From UBA5018 sp044375975 (lineage in GTDB: Bacteria; Cyanobacteriota; Cyanobacteriia; PCC-6307; Cyanobiaceae), in NCBI GenBank assembly GCA_044375975.1, contig JBILLQ010000080.1, forward strand, positions 1 to 15,063: 15,063 nucleotides of DNA, given 5' to 3'. The notes under the pieces were generated by a model. The model was not told where the DNA came from, did no database searches, and saw only the letters and a program-made list of their open reading frames with translations. A program made the position numbers and the translations under genes. This document shows, piece after piece, positions 6,182-12,741 of the stretch (its first letter is position 1; each line of letters opens with the position of its first letter).

Positions 6182-8663
6182 GCGGCACCAGGGCTTTTAG
6201 CTGTTCCTGATTAGCAAGGGCCAGTTTTGTGCCGGTGCCACTCACGTCCTCGTTTTCCAACGCGTCGATCTCCTGGCGCAGATTGCGGCCGTCGGCGAGG
6301 GTTATGCCAATCACTTTGCCCTGCACCGCCTGCAAATCCAGCAGTTCGTCGCTGCGATCCAGGAAGCGCAGGCCGATCTGGCCGATATCGCCGCGCTGGC
6401 AACTGCGCAGACTCTCCAAAGCCAGGCGTTTGAGCTGGCCGAGGCGGCTGGCCACCAACACGCTGGCATTGGGCTCTACGCAGGCGACGCCCGCCACGCT
6501 TTCGCCAGGCAACAGCCGCATCAGCATTGGCCCCTGGGCGGTGCGGCCCATCAGCGGCAGGTTGGCTTCGTTCACCGCCAGCCGCAACATGCGGCCGCTG
6601 CTGCTGGCCACCACCAGCTCCTGGCCATCGCGGCAGGCCACCACCCGGCGCAGGGTCACCCCATCCTTGAGCTTCAGCACCGTGGCCGCCCGCCCCGACA
6701 AATCTTGAAACTCCTCGATCGGCAGGCGTTTGAAGCGACCATCGCTGCTCAGCAGCCCCAAGCTCAAGCCGGGATCCGCCGCCCCCAGGGGCAGGCTGAA
6801 TACCTGGATGGCGTTGCTGCCCTCCAGGCTGTCGGGTAGAAAGCGCTCCAGGTTGCCCGGCTGTTGGCCGGCAAATTCCCAGCGCAGCAGGGCAACGCGG
6901 CCATCGGCCGAGAAGGCCAGCACCAGGGGCTGTGCTTTAACCGGCAGGATGATTTGGGCCGGCGCTGGGTTATCGCCCAGGGGCACCGGTTGATCGAGAT
7001 GCAGGCGGCCCAGCAGGGGCGGACTGACAATTTTCACGGCACCATCGGCCTGGATCAGCAGCAAGCTGTCTGGGGCCAGGGCTTCCCAGGCCTGCTGCCG
7101 CTGCAATTCGGCATTGGGCCGCACGGCGGCAGCCCGCTGGGCCACCAGCAGATCGCCCCCTTCCACCAAGCGGGTGCGGCGGGGGGTGCCATAGCGCTTC
7201 TTCAGGGCCTTGAGTTCACTGCAAAGGCTGTTGAGCAGGGTGGCGCGATCGTCCAGCAGTTGGCGCAGGCCGATGCGCTCTGCGCTCAGGCTCTTCACCT
7301 CGTTGCGCAGGCTTTCCTGCTCCAAACCGGTAAGCCGCCGCAGGGGCATGGCCAGCACCGCATCGGCCTGGCGATCGGAAAGATCTAGATGCACCTGCAG
7401 GCTGGCCTTGGCGCTGGCGGCATCGGCCGCCGCGGTGATCATGGCGATCACCTGCTGTAGATCGGCCAGGGCCTTGATCAGGCCCTCCACCACCTCAAGC
7501 CGATCTTCGCAGCGCTTGAGCGCATGGCGGGTGCGGCGAATCAGGGTGAGTTCCCGATATTCCAGGAACTGCTCCAGCAATTGGCGCAAGGTCAATTGCA
7601 GCGGTTGGCCATGCACCAGGGCCAGCAGGATCGCCCCGAAGTTGCTCTGCAGGGCGGTGCGGCGCTGCAGTTCAGCCAGCACCTTCTCTGGATCGGCGTC
7701 GCGGCGCAGCTCCACCACCACCCGCATGCCATCGCGGTCGCTCTCGTCGCGGATGTCGGCGATGCCGCCGATTTTGCCATCGTTCACCTGTTCGGCCAGC
7801 TTTTCGATCCAGCCGGCCTTGCTGAGTTGATAGGGCAGTTCCGTGATCACCACGGCACCGCGGCGATGGCGACCCTTGCCGGGCTGCACCTCTTCGATGT
7901 GGGCGACGCCGCGCATCGGGATGCTGCCGCGACCGTTGAGGTATGTGTCCCGCAGGCCACTGCCCACCAGCACTTCGCCACCGGTGGGGAAGTCGGGGCC
8001 TGGCACCAGCTCCAGCAACTTTTCGTCGCTGAGCTCGGGTTTGCGGATCAGGGCGATCAGGGCATCCACCACCTCCCCCAGGTTGTGGGGGGGGATGTTG
8101 GTGGCCATGCCCACCGCGATGCCAGTGCAGCCATTCAGCAGCAAGAACGGCAGTTGGGCAGGCAGCACCGTGGGCTCCTGCTGGGAGCCATCGAAATTGG
8201 CGCAGAAATCGACTGTGTCGTTGCCGATTTCATCGAGCATCGCCTCGTTGGCGATCGGTGCCAGCCGCGTTTCGGTGTACCGCATCGCCGCCGGTGGGTC
8301 GTCGTCCACCGAGCCGAAGTTGCCGTGGCCATCCAGCAGCGGATTGCGGCTGGCGAAGGTCTGCACCAGACGCACCAGGGCGTCGTAGACGGCCTGATCG
8401 CCGTGGGGATGGTATTTGCCCAGTACATCGCCCACCACGCGGGCGCACTTGCGATAGGGCCGATCTGGGGTCAGGCCCAGTTCGTGCATCGCGAAGAGGA
8501 TGCGCCGCTGCACTGGTTTGAGCCCATCGCGCACATCGGGCAGGGCTCGTCCCACGATCACGCTCATCGCGTACTCGAGGTAAGAGCGCTGCATCTCCTG
8601 ATGCAGGGCGATCGGCTGAATCCTGGGATCCTCGGGCTGCTCGATCGGGCGCTCCTCGGCCAT
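6168..8663 (-). CDS. DNA gyrase/topoisomerase IV subunit A (ParC-like paralogue)
   Basis: An 831-residue type IIA topoisomerase A subunit, the DNA cutting and rejoining half of an A2B2 enzyme. It shows RALPDVRDGLKPVQRRIL (39-56), GKYHPHGDQAVYDALVR (82-98) and the active-site tyrosine Tyr129 in AAMRYTETRL. A coiled-coil region follows, then a C-terminal beta-pinwheel with about six repeats of the 'DGR..RL' type, e.g. SADGRVALLRW, SSDGRFKRLP, SSSGRMLRL, RLGQLKRLA and LADGRNLRQE. The GyrA-box (QRRGGKG in E. coli), which defines true gyrases by enabling DNA wrapping, is not seen at the start of the C-terminal domain, where the sequence reads VAQRAAAVRPNAELQRQQ. I therefore think this is the second, ParC-like A subunit that picocyanobacteria carry besides gyrA, and leave the symbol blank. 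The ATG at 8663 matches the family start. It is probably transcribed after queG and the TPR gene. Confidence 0.93.
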   Translation of the reverse strand: MAEERPIEQPEDPRIQPIALHQEMQRSYLEYAMSVIVGRALPDVRDGLKPVQRRILFAMHELGLTPDRPYRKCARVVGDVLGKYHPHGDQAVYDALVRLVQTFASRNPLLDGHGNFGSVDDDPPAAMRYTETRLAPIANEAMLDEIGNDTVDFCANFDGSQQEPTVLPAQLPFLLLNGCTGIAVGMATNIPPHNLGEVVDALIALIRKPELSDEKLLELVPGPDFPTGGEVLVGSGLRDTYLNGRGSIPMRGVAHIEEVQPGKGRHRRGAVVITELPYQLSKAGWIEKLAEQVNDGKIGGIADIRDESDRDGMRVVVELRRDADPEKVLAELQRRTALQSNFGAILLALVHGQPLQLTLRQLLEQFLEYRELTLIRRTRHALKRCEDRLEVVEGLIKALADLQQVIAMITAAADAASAKASLQVHLDLSDRQADAVLAMPLRRLTGLEQESLRNEVKSLSAERIGLRQLLDDRATLLNSLCSELKALKKRYGTPRRTRLVEGGDLLVAQRAAAVRPNAELQRQQAWEALAPDSLLLIQADGAVKIVSPPLLGRLHLDQPVPLGDNPAPAQIILPVKAQPLVLAFSADGRVALLRWEFAGQQPGNLERFLPDSLEGSNAIQVFSLPLGAADPGLSLGLLSSDGRFKRLPIEEFQDLSGRAATVLKLKDGVTLRRVVACRDGQELVVASSSGRMLRLAVNEANLPLMGRTAQGPMLMRLLPGESVAGVACVEPNASVLVASRLGQLKRLALESLRSCQRGDIGQIGLRFLDRSDELLDLQAVQGKVIGITLADGRNLRQEIDALENEDVSGTGTKLALANQEQLKALVPLISS

Positions 8664-8702
8664 CCGCTGTTGGTGTCTGAGGGCTAAAGCTGGCGTTCAG
8701 CC

Positions 8703-8729
8703 TACATATCGTGCTCTTTTGACCTCCAA
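8703..8729 (-). promoter_or_regulatory. Weak candidate promoter upstream of the topoisomerase gene
   Basis: On the minus strand TTGGAG (8729-8724) and TATGTA (8708-8703) are separated by 15 bases, about 40 bases before the topoisomerase start. The spacing is shorter than ideal. The 116-bp gap after the TPR gene leaves room for a separate promoter, but this match is weak. Confidence 0.2.
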
Positions 8730-8779
8730 ACCCGGTGCCCTTGCCCATCTGAGGGCTGCCACCAGGGAGCTAAGCCGGC

Positions 8780-9676
8780 CTACTCGTCGTCGGGGCTGCC
8801 CTCGGGATTGGCATTGGCCATAGCCCGCTCCACCGCGGTTTTCAGGTCTGGTTGGGTCAGCAGCAGCTGGGTGGCAGCCCGCAGTTTTGGCCCCCAGAGC
8901 TGTTCTTTCTGGAAACTGGCCAGCACGTAATTGGGGTCGTTGGCGAGGGCCTGGCCAGCCAGCTCCAGGGCCTCGCGGCGAGCCTGGCCGCCGCTGGCAA
9001 ACAGCCCAGCGGCCAGGGCCAGGGTGGGTTCGGCGGCGTTGGCACGAATTTTGATCACCTGGCGCCAGAGCTCGATGGCCTCGCGGTTCTGGCCCTGCTC
9101 GAACAGCACCAGGGCCTGGTTGTTGATCGCTTCCCAGAAGTTCGAGCGCAGGCTGGCGGCCTGCTTAAAGGAGCCGAGAGCCTGGGTCGGCTCGCCCAGC
9201 AGGATGTGGGCGTTGCCGAGATCGAAGTAGGCACCGGCGTTCTTTGCATCCAGCTTGATCCCCTGCCGCAGCAGGGCGATGGCATCCTTGGGTCGGCCGT
9301 CCCTCAGGGCCAGGGATCCTTCAGCTAGCCAGATGGCGCCGTTTTGAGGGTCGAGCTGCTTGGCGCGAGCCAGGGAGGTAGCAGCATTTTTGATTTGCTT
9401 GTTGCGCAGTTGCGCTTCAGCTAGCAGCACCCAGCCGCGGGGGTCCTTGGGCAGGAGCCGCACGGTAAGGGCCGCCAGCCGAGCCGCGTCTTCCACCTGG
9501 CCGAGTCGCAACAGCCGGGCAGCCACCTGGGCAATGCCCAGGCCAGCTCCCTCCAGCTGCGCCGATCCCGGCACGTACACGTAAGGCACCAGGGCCCGGG
9601 CTGGCTGGGGGCTGACCACACTCAGGCCTAGGGCCAGGGGAGCGGCCAGCAGCGGGCCCAACCAGCGGGGTGCCAT
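8780..9676 (-). CDS. Exported or periplasmic TPR-repeat protein
   Basis: A 298-residue protein if read from the ATG at 9676-9674; a TTG codon directly before it is an unlikely start. The N-terminus has a positive residue, a hydrophobic stretch (GPLLAAPLALGLSVV) and a likely signal peptidase site after ARA near residue 28, so it is probably exported to the periplasm or thylakoid lumen. The rest consists of tetratricopeptide repeats with the typical W/A-x2-L-G/A-x8-A pattern. Clear examples are GWVLLAEAQLRNKQIKNAA, AIWLAEGSLALRDGRPKDAI, AYFDLGNAHILLGEPTQAL and AINNQALVLFEQGQNREAI. TPR arrays bind other proteins, and no catalytic motif is visible. It sits 24 bp after queG and 116 bp before the topoisomerase gene on the same strand. 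I recall an orthologue in the same place in picocyanobacteria. Its partner is unknown. Confidence 0.88.
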   Translation of the reverse strand: MAPRWLGPLLAAPLALGLSVVSPQPARALVPYVYVPGSAQLEGAGLGIAQVAARLLRLGQVEDAARLAALTVRLLPKDPRGWVLLAEAQLRNKQIKNAATSLARAKQLDPQNGAIWLAEGSLALRDGRPKDAIALLRQGIKLDAKNAGAYFDLGNAHILLGEPTQALGSFKQAASLRSNFWEAINNQALVLFEQGQNREAIELWRQVIKIRANAAEPTLALAAGLFASGGQARREALELAGQALANDPNYVLASFQKEQLWGPKLRAATQLLLTQPDLKTAVERAMANANPEGSPDDE

Positions 9677-9700
9677 CAAAAGGGGTCAGATCCGCTAACC

Positions 9701-10651
9701 CTAGTCAGGGTCTGGTCTGGCAGCTCGCAGATTGCGCCGCCACATCCAGGGTTTGATCCGCCTGAGGGCCGAGGCCCGCAGCCGCTCGTCCCATTCCGCA
9801 TCGCTCCAGCTCTGGGCCTGCTCCGCCCGTAGCTCCAGCAGCCAAGGCCGCGGTTGCAGGTCGGGATCCTCACTGCTGGCCAGGGGCTGCTGATTCCAGG
9901 GGCAGGCCTCCTGGCAGATGTCGCAGCCAGCCACCCAGGGCCCCATGCCGGCGGTGATCGCCGCCGGCAATTCGGGATCGCGATTCTCGATCGTGTGGAA
10001 GGCGATGCAGCGGCGGCTATCCACCACAAATGGCTCAACAATGGCGCCGGTGGGACAGGCGGGTATGCAGCGACTGCAGCTGCCACAAAGGGGGCTGGCG
10101 GCTCGATCCGGCGGCAGCTCCAAGCTGGTGAGCAGGTGGCCCAGCAGCAGCCAGGAGCCGCGCTGACGGTGGATCAAGTTGCCGTGTTTGCCGATCCAGC
10201 CCAGCCCCGCCTCCTCCGCCCAGGCCTTGTCCATCAGCGGCGCGCTGTCCACGCAGGCCCGCCAGCGGGCCGTGGGCCACTGCTGCTCCAGCCAGCGCCC
10301 CAGGCGCCGCAGCCGGCCCTCGATCAAGCGGTGGTAGTCGCGTCCCCAGCCATAGCGGGCCACCGCCAGGGTCCCTGGTTGCCGCTCGGCCCGCACGTAG
10401 TAGGAGAGGCCCACCGCCAGCAAACTGCGACAGCCGGGCAGCAGGGCCTCGATCTGGCGCCGCCGCGGGTCGGCCATCCAGCCCATGTCGGCCTGGTGAC
10501 CGGCCTGTAACCAGCGCTCCAGGGCGGCGCTGCGCAGCCGCATGCGTTCGCCCGCCGTTACGGCGGCGATACCCACCGGATCAAAACCGAGGCTGTGGGC
10601 CTGGCGCTTGAGGCCGCTGGCCAGGGCCTCGAGGCTGGTGGCCTCGGCCAT
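9701..10651 (-). CDS. queG: Epoxyqueuosine reductase QueG
   Basis: A 316-residue cytoplasmic enzyme that performs the last step of queuosine biosynthesis, cobalamin-dependent reduction of epoxyqueuosine to queuosine at the wobble position of tRNAs with GUN anticodons. Two [4Fe-4S] sites are visible: CGSCSRCIPACPTGAI (189-204) supplies Cys189, 192, 195 and 199, and Cys215 with CDICQEACPWN (243-253) supplies the others. The proposed catalytic Asp135 is in VDSAPLMDKAWAEEAGLGW. ARYGWGRDYH (98-107) is the expected cobalamin-pocket segment. GLGWIGKHGNLI is also typical. The frame is open upstream to 10807, but that extension is Arg/Pro-rich and overlaps the divergent neighbour, so the ATG at 10651 (MAEATSLEALASGLK) is chosen. 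The distal ARM-like repeat domain of longer homologues is short or absent. Confidence 0.93.
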   Translation of the reverse strand: MAEATSLEALASGLKRQAHSLGFDPVGIAAVTAGERMRLRSAALERWLQAGHQADMGWMADPRRRQIEALLPGCRSLLAVGLSYYVRAERQPGTLAVARYGWGRDYHRLIEGRLRRLGRWLEQQWPTARWRACVDSAPLMDKAWAEEAGLGWIGKHGNLIHRQRGSWLLLGHLLTSLELPPDRAASPLCGSCSRCIPACPTGAIVEPFVVDSRRCIAFHTIENRDPELPAAITAGMGPWVAGCDICQEACPWNQQPLASSEDPDLQPRPWLLELRAEQAQSWSDAEWDERLRASALRRIKPWMWRRNLRAARPDPD

Positions 10652-10685
10652 CGCCCGTACAGTTGCGGCACCTTCCCATTGTGCT

Positions 10686-11336
10686 GTGAGCACTGCCTCA
10701 TTCGGCCGCCTCGGCCATCTCCTGCGCGGTCTGGGCCTCACCCTGGTGGCCCTGCTGGCCCTGCAGTTGCTCGGGCTGTTGACAGCCGCCAATTGGAGTG
10801 ATGACACCTATCGCCAGCTGTTCCTGGAGCGGCTGGTCACCCAGTCGCCGATGGCCCTGGTGGGTTTGCTGCTGGTGCTGTTTGGCCTGCGGCTGGATCT
10901 GCCCAACGGGGGCCGCACGCCCCTGCGCTGGCTGGTGGGGCTGGTGGCGATCGCCTTGGCCAGCGCCATGGTGGTGGCCGTGCCGATCACGATCAGCAGC
11001 GATCGGACCCTCTCCGATCAGGCCGATCAGCAGCTCGCTTCCCGCACCGGTCAGCTGGCGATGGCCAAGTCCCAGTTGGCCTCCCCCCAGGGCGTAGATC
11101 AATTCGTGCAGCAGGCCGAACAGTCCGGCCAACTGCCGGCGGATGCCACCCCTGAGCTCAAGCGCAAGCTGGTGAGGCAGGTGCTGGAGCGCCAGCTCAA
11201 GCAGGCCGATCAGCAGCTGCAGCAACAAAAGCAGGCCCGCGATCTCGGCGCCAATCAGCGCCGTTTTGGCGGCACTGGCACGGCGGTGGTATTGGCGATT
11301 GGCTTTGCCTTGATCGCGCTGGTGGCGCTTGCCTGA
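10686..11336 (+). CDS. HpsJ-like conserved cyanobacterial membrane protein
   Basis: A 216-residue protein from the GTG at 10686 (reading VSTASFGRLGHLLRG). The frame is open to 10542, but the extra residues overlap queG on the other strand and look like shadow coding. Hydrophobic helices lie near residues 15-34, 56-70, 82-104 and 195-215. Between the third and fourth is a long Gln-rich amphipathic region (about 108-190; DQADQQLASRTGQLAMAKSQ and LKQADQQLQQQKQA), probably a coiled coil on one side of the membrane. This architecture matches what I recall of HpsJ-family proteins, found at this locus in picocyanobacteria; HpsJ itself was linked to polysaccharide secretion in filamentous species. 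The functional link here is uncertain. It is divergent from queG with only 34 bp between the starts, so the promoters must overlap. It lies 56 bp before the DUF502 gene. Confidence 0.72.
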   Translation: MSTASFGRLGHLLRGLGLTLVALLALQLLGLLTAANWSDDTYRQLFLERLVTQSPMALVGLLLVLFGLRLDLPNGGRTPLRWLVGLVAIALASAMVVAVPITISSDRTLSDQADQQLASRTGQLAMAKSQLASPQGVDQFVQQAEQSGQLPADATPELKRKLVRQVLERQLKQADQQLQQQKQARDLGANQRRFGGTGTAVVLAIGFALIALVALA

Positions 11337-11392
11337 GGGGCGGCTGGCTAAGTTGAGATCAGAATGCTGACGGGCAGAGTTCCGGGAGTCCC

Positions 11393-12121
11393 TTGGTTCA
11401 AGCCAGCCCCAGACCTGACCAGCCGCTGACAGATCGGCTGCAGCAAGATCTCAAGAACGATTTGATCGCCGGGCTGCTGGTGGTCATTCCCCTGGCCACC
11501 ACGATCTGGCTCGCCACCACGGTGAGCCGTTTTGTTCTGGCTTTTCTCACCTCCATCCCTAAGCAGTTCAACCCTTTCAACACGCTTAATCCGCTGTTGC
11601 AGGAGTTGATCAACCTGGGAGTGGGGCTGCTGGTTCCGCTGCTGGGCATCCTGCTTATAGGCCTGATGGCGCGCAACATCGTTGGGCGCTGGTTGCTGGA
11701 GTTCGGCGAGGGCACCCTGCTGCGGATTCCCCTGGCCGGTCCGGTTTACAAAACCCTCAAGCAACTGCTGGAAACCTTCCTCCAGGGCAACTCCAGTCGC
11801 TTTCGCCGGGTGGTGTTGGTGGAGTATCCCAGGGAAGGGCTGTTCGCCCTCGGTTTTGTCACCGGCGTGATGGGGACCTCAATCGCCTCCAGCTTCGAGC
11901 AGACGATGTTGAGCGTGTTCATACCCACAGCCCCCAACCCCACCACTGGCTGGTATGCGGTGGTGCCAGAAAATTCGGTGCGCGACCTCGACCTCTCGGT
12001 GGAGGATGCCTTCCGCACGATCATCTCGGCCGGCATCGTCAGCCCCGATGAGCGAACCCCCCAATCCAATCGCAGCTTCTCCAACCTGTTGGCCCAGCTG
12101 CGCTCTCCCCAGGCTTCCTGA
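11393..12121 (+). CDS. DUF502 family membrane protein
   Basis: A 242-residue protein that starts at a TTG (11393) with GGGAG five bases upstream; no in-frame ATG or GTG exists before the first helix, which supports the unusual start. Transmembrane helices are at about 25-50 (AGLLVVIPLATTIWLATTVS) and 74-95. The conserved DUF502 features follow: MARNIVGRWLLEFGEG (92-107), RIPLAGPVYKTLKQLLETF (111-129), RRVVLVEYPREGLFALGFVT (138-157), and the C-terminal VFIPTAPNPTTGWYAVVPE (175-193). DUF502 proteins are widespread in bacteria and plants, with no established biochemical function. The stop codon overlaps the nusB start by one base, so translation of the two genes is probably coupled. The N-terminal tail is cytoplasmic by the positive-inside pattern. 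Confidence 0.9.
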   Translation: MVQASPRPDQPLTDRLQQDLKNDLIAGLLVVIPLATTIWLATTVSRFVLAFLTSIPKQFNPFNTLNPLLQELINLGVGLLVPLLGILLIGLMARNIVGRWLLEFGEGTLLRIPLAGPVYKTLKQLLETFLQGNSSRFRRVVLVEYPREGLFALGFVTGVMGTSIASSFEQTMLSVFIPTAPNPTTGWYAVVPENSVRDLDLSVEDAFRTIISAGIVSPDERTPQSNRSFSNLLAQLRSPQAS

Positions 12122-12741
12122 TGCAGAGTCGCACCGTCTCCCGTGAATTGGCCCTGCTGATGCTGGGTCAGGTGAGCGATCGACAGCCCGCTGCCGATAC
12201 CCCCTTAGACAGCTTGCTGCTCCAGGCGCAGGCCAGCCTCAGTCAGCACGTACGCGAGGCCCTGGATCAATCTGCCCAAGATTTGCAAAACGCCCAGCAG
12301 CAGCTTTTGGATAGCGAGTTGCAGGAGCAGGGAGCTGAGCAGTTGCCCAGGGTCCGCCAGCACCTGCAAGCTGGTTTGGCGGTGGCTGAGCTGGCCCTGA
12401 ATCGGCTTTCGGCCAGCCTGGAACTGCCCAGGGTGCTGCTGCTGGCCAACCAAGAGGACGTACGTCGCCAGGCGATCGATCGCACCCGGGCGGTATTGAG
12501 TAAAAGGCAGTCGATCGACCAGGGGTTAGATGCCGTGATGGAGGGCTGGCGGCTCACCCGTCTACCCCGCATTGATCGCGACATCTTGCGATTGGCGGCG
12601 GTGGAGTTGGCTGATTTCGACACCCCAGCCGCCGTGGCTTGCAACGAGGCGGTGGAATTGGCCAATCGCTACAGCGACGAACAGGGTCGTCGCATGATCA
12701 ACGGCGTTCTCCGCCGCTATATCGCCGCCGCCAAGAGCTGA
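12121..12741 (+). CDS. nusB: Transcription antitermination protein NusB
   Basis: A 206-residue member of the NusB family, RNA-binding all-helical proteins that pair with NusE (ribosomal protein S10) on boxA RNA to support rRNA transcription antitermination. The N-terminus MQSRTVSRELALLMLGQVSD has the usual Arg/Ala/Leu start helix. The C-terminal half is diagnostic: LPRIDRDILRLAAVELADFD (148-167), TPAAVACNEAVELANRYSDE (168-187) and GRRMINGVLRRYIA (189-202). At 206 residues it is longer than the ~140 of E. coli NusB. The extra residues lie between about 25 and 105 and are Gln/Leu-rich and helical, as in other cyanobacterial NusB proteins I recall. It starts within the DUF502 stop (TGATG) and ends within the ftsY start (TGATG), so all three genes appear translationally coupled. 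Confidence 0.93.
   Translation: MQSRTVSRELALLMLGQVSDRQPAADTPLDSLLLQAQASLSQHVREALDQSAQDLQNAQQQLLDSELQEQGAEQLPRVRQHLQAGLAVAELALNRLSASLELPRVLLLANQEDVRRQAIDRTRAVLSKRQSIDQGLDAVMEGWRLTRLPRIDRDILRLAAVELADFDTPAAVACNEAVELANRYSDEQGRRMINGVLRRYIAAAKS

Noticed and set aside
7524..8687. 387-codon plus-strand open frame
   Set aside because: It lies antisense to the topoisomerase gene; the His/Gln-rich composition is that of a shadow frame in GC-rich coding DNA, while the opposite strand has unmistakable type IIA topoisomerase motifs.
8852..9328. 158-codon plus-strand open frame
   Set aside because: Shadow of the TPR protein on the opposite strand.
10542..10685. N-terminal extension of the HpsJ-like protein
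   Set aside because: It lies antisense to queG, is Arg/Pro/Ala-rich and has no membrane-protein character; the GTG at 10686 leads directly into the first helix.
10652..10807. N-terminal extension of QueG
   Set aside because: The extra 52 residues are Arg/Pro-rich and overlap the first helix of the divergent gene; QueG proteins normally begin close to the ATG used here.
10947..10954. GCGATCGC octamer (HIP1 core)
   Set aside because: This cyanobacterial motif occurs inside the HpsJ-like coding region; a single copy is consistent with the lineage but is no separate feature.
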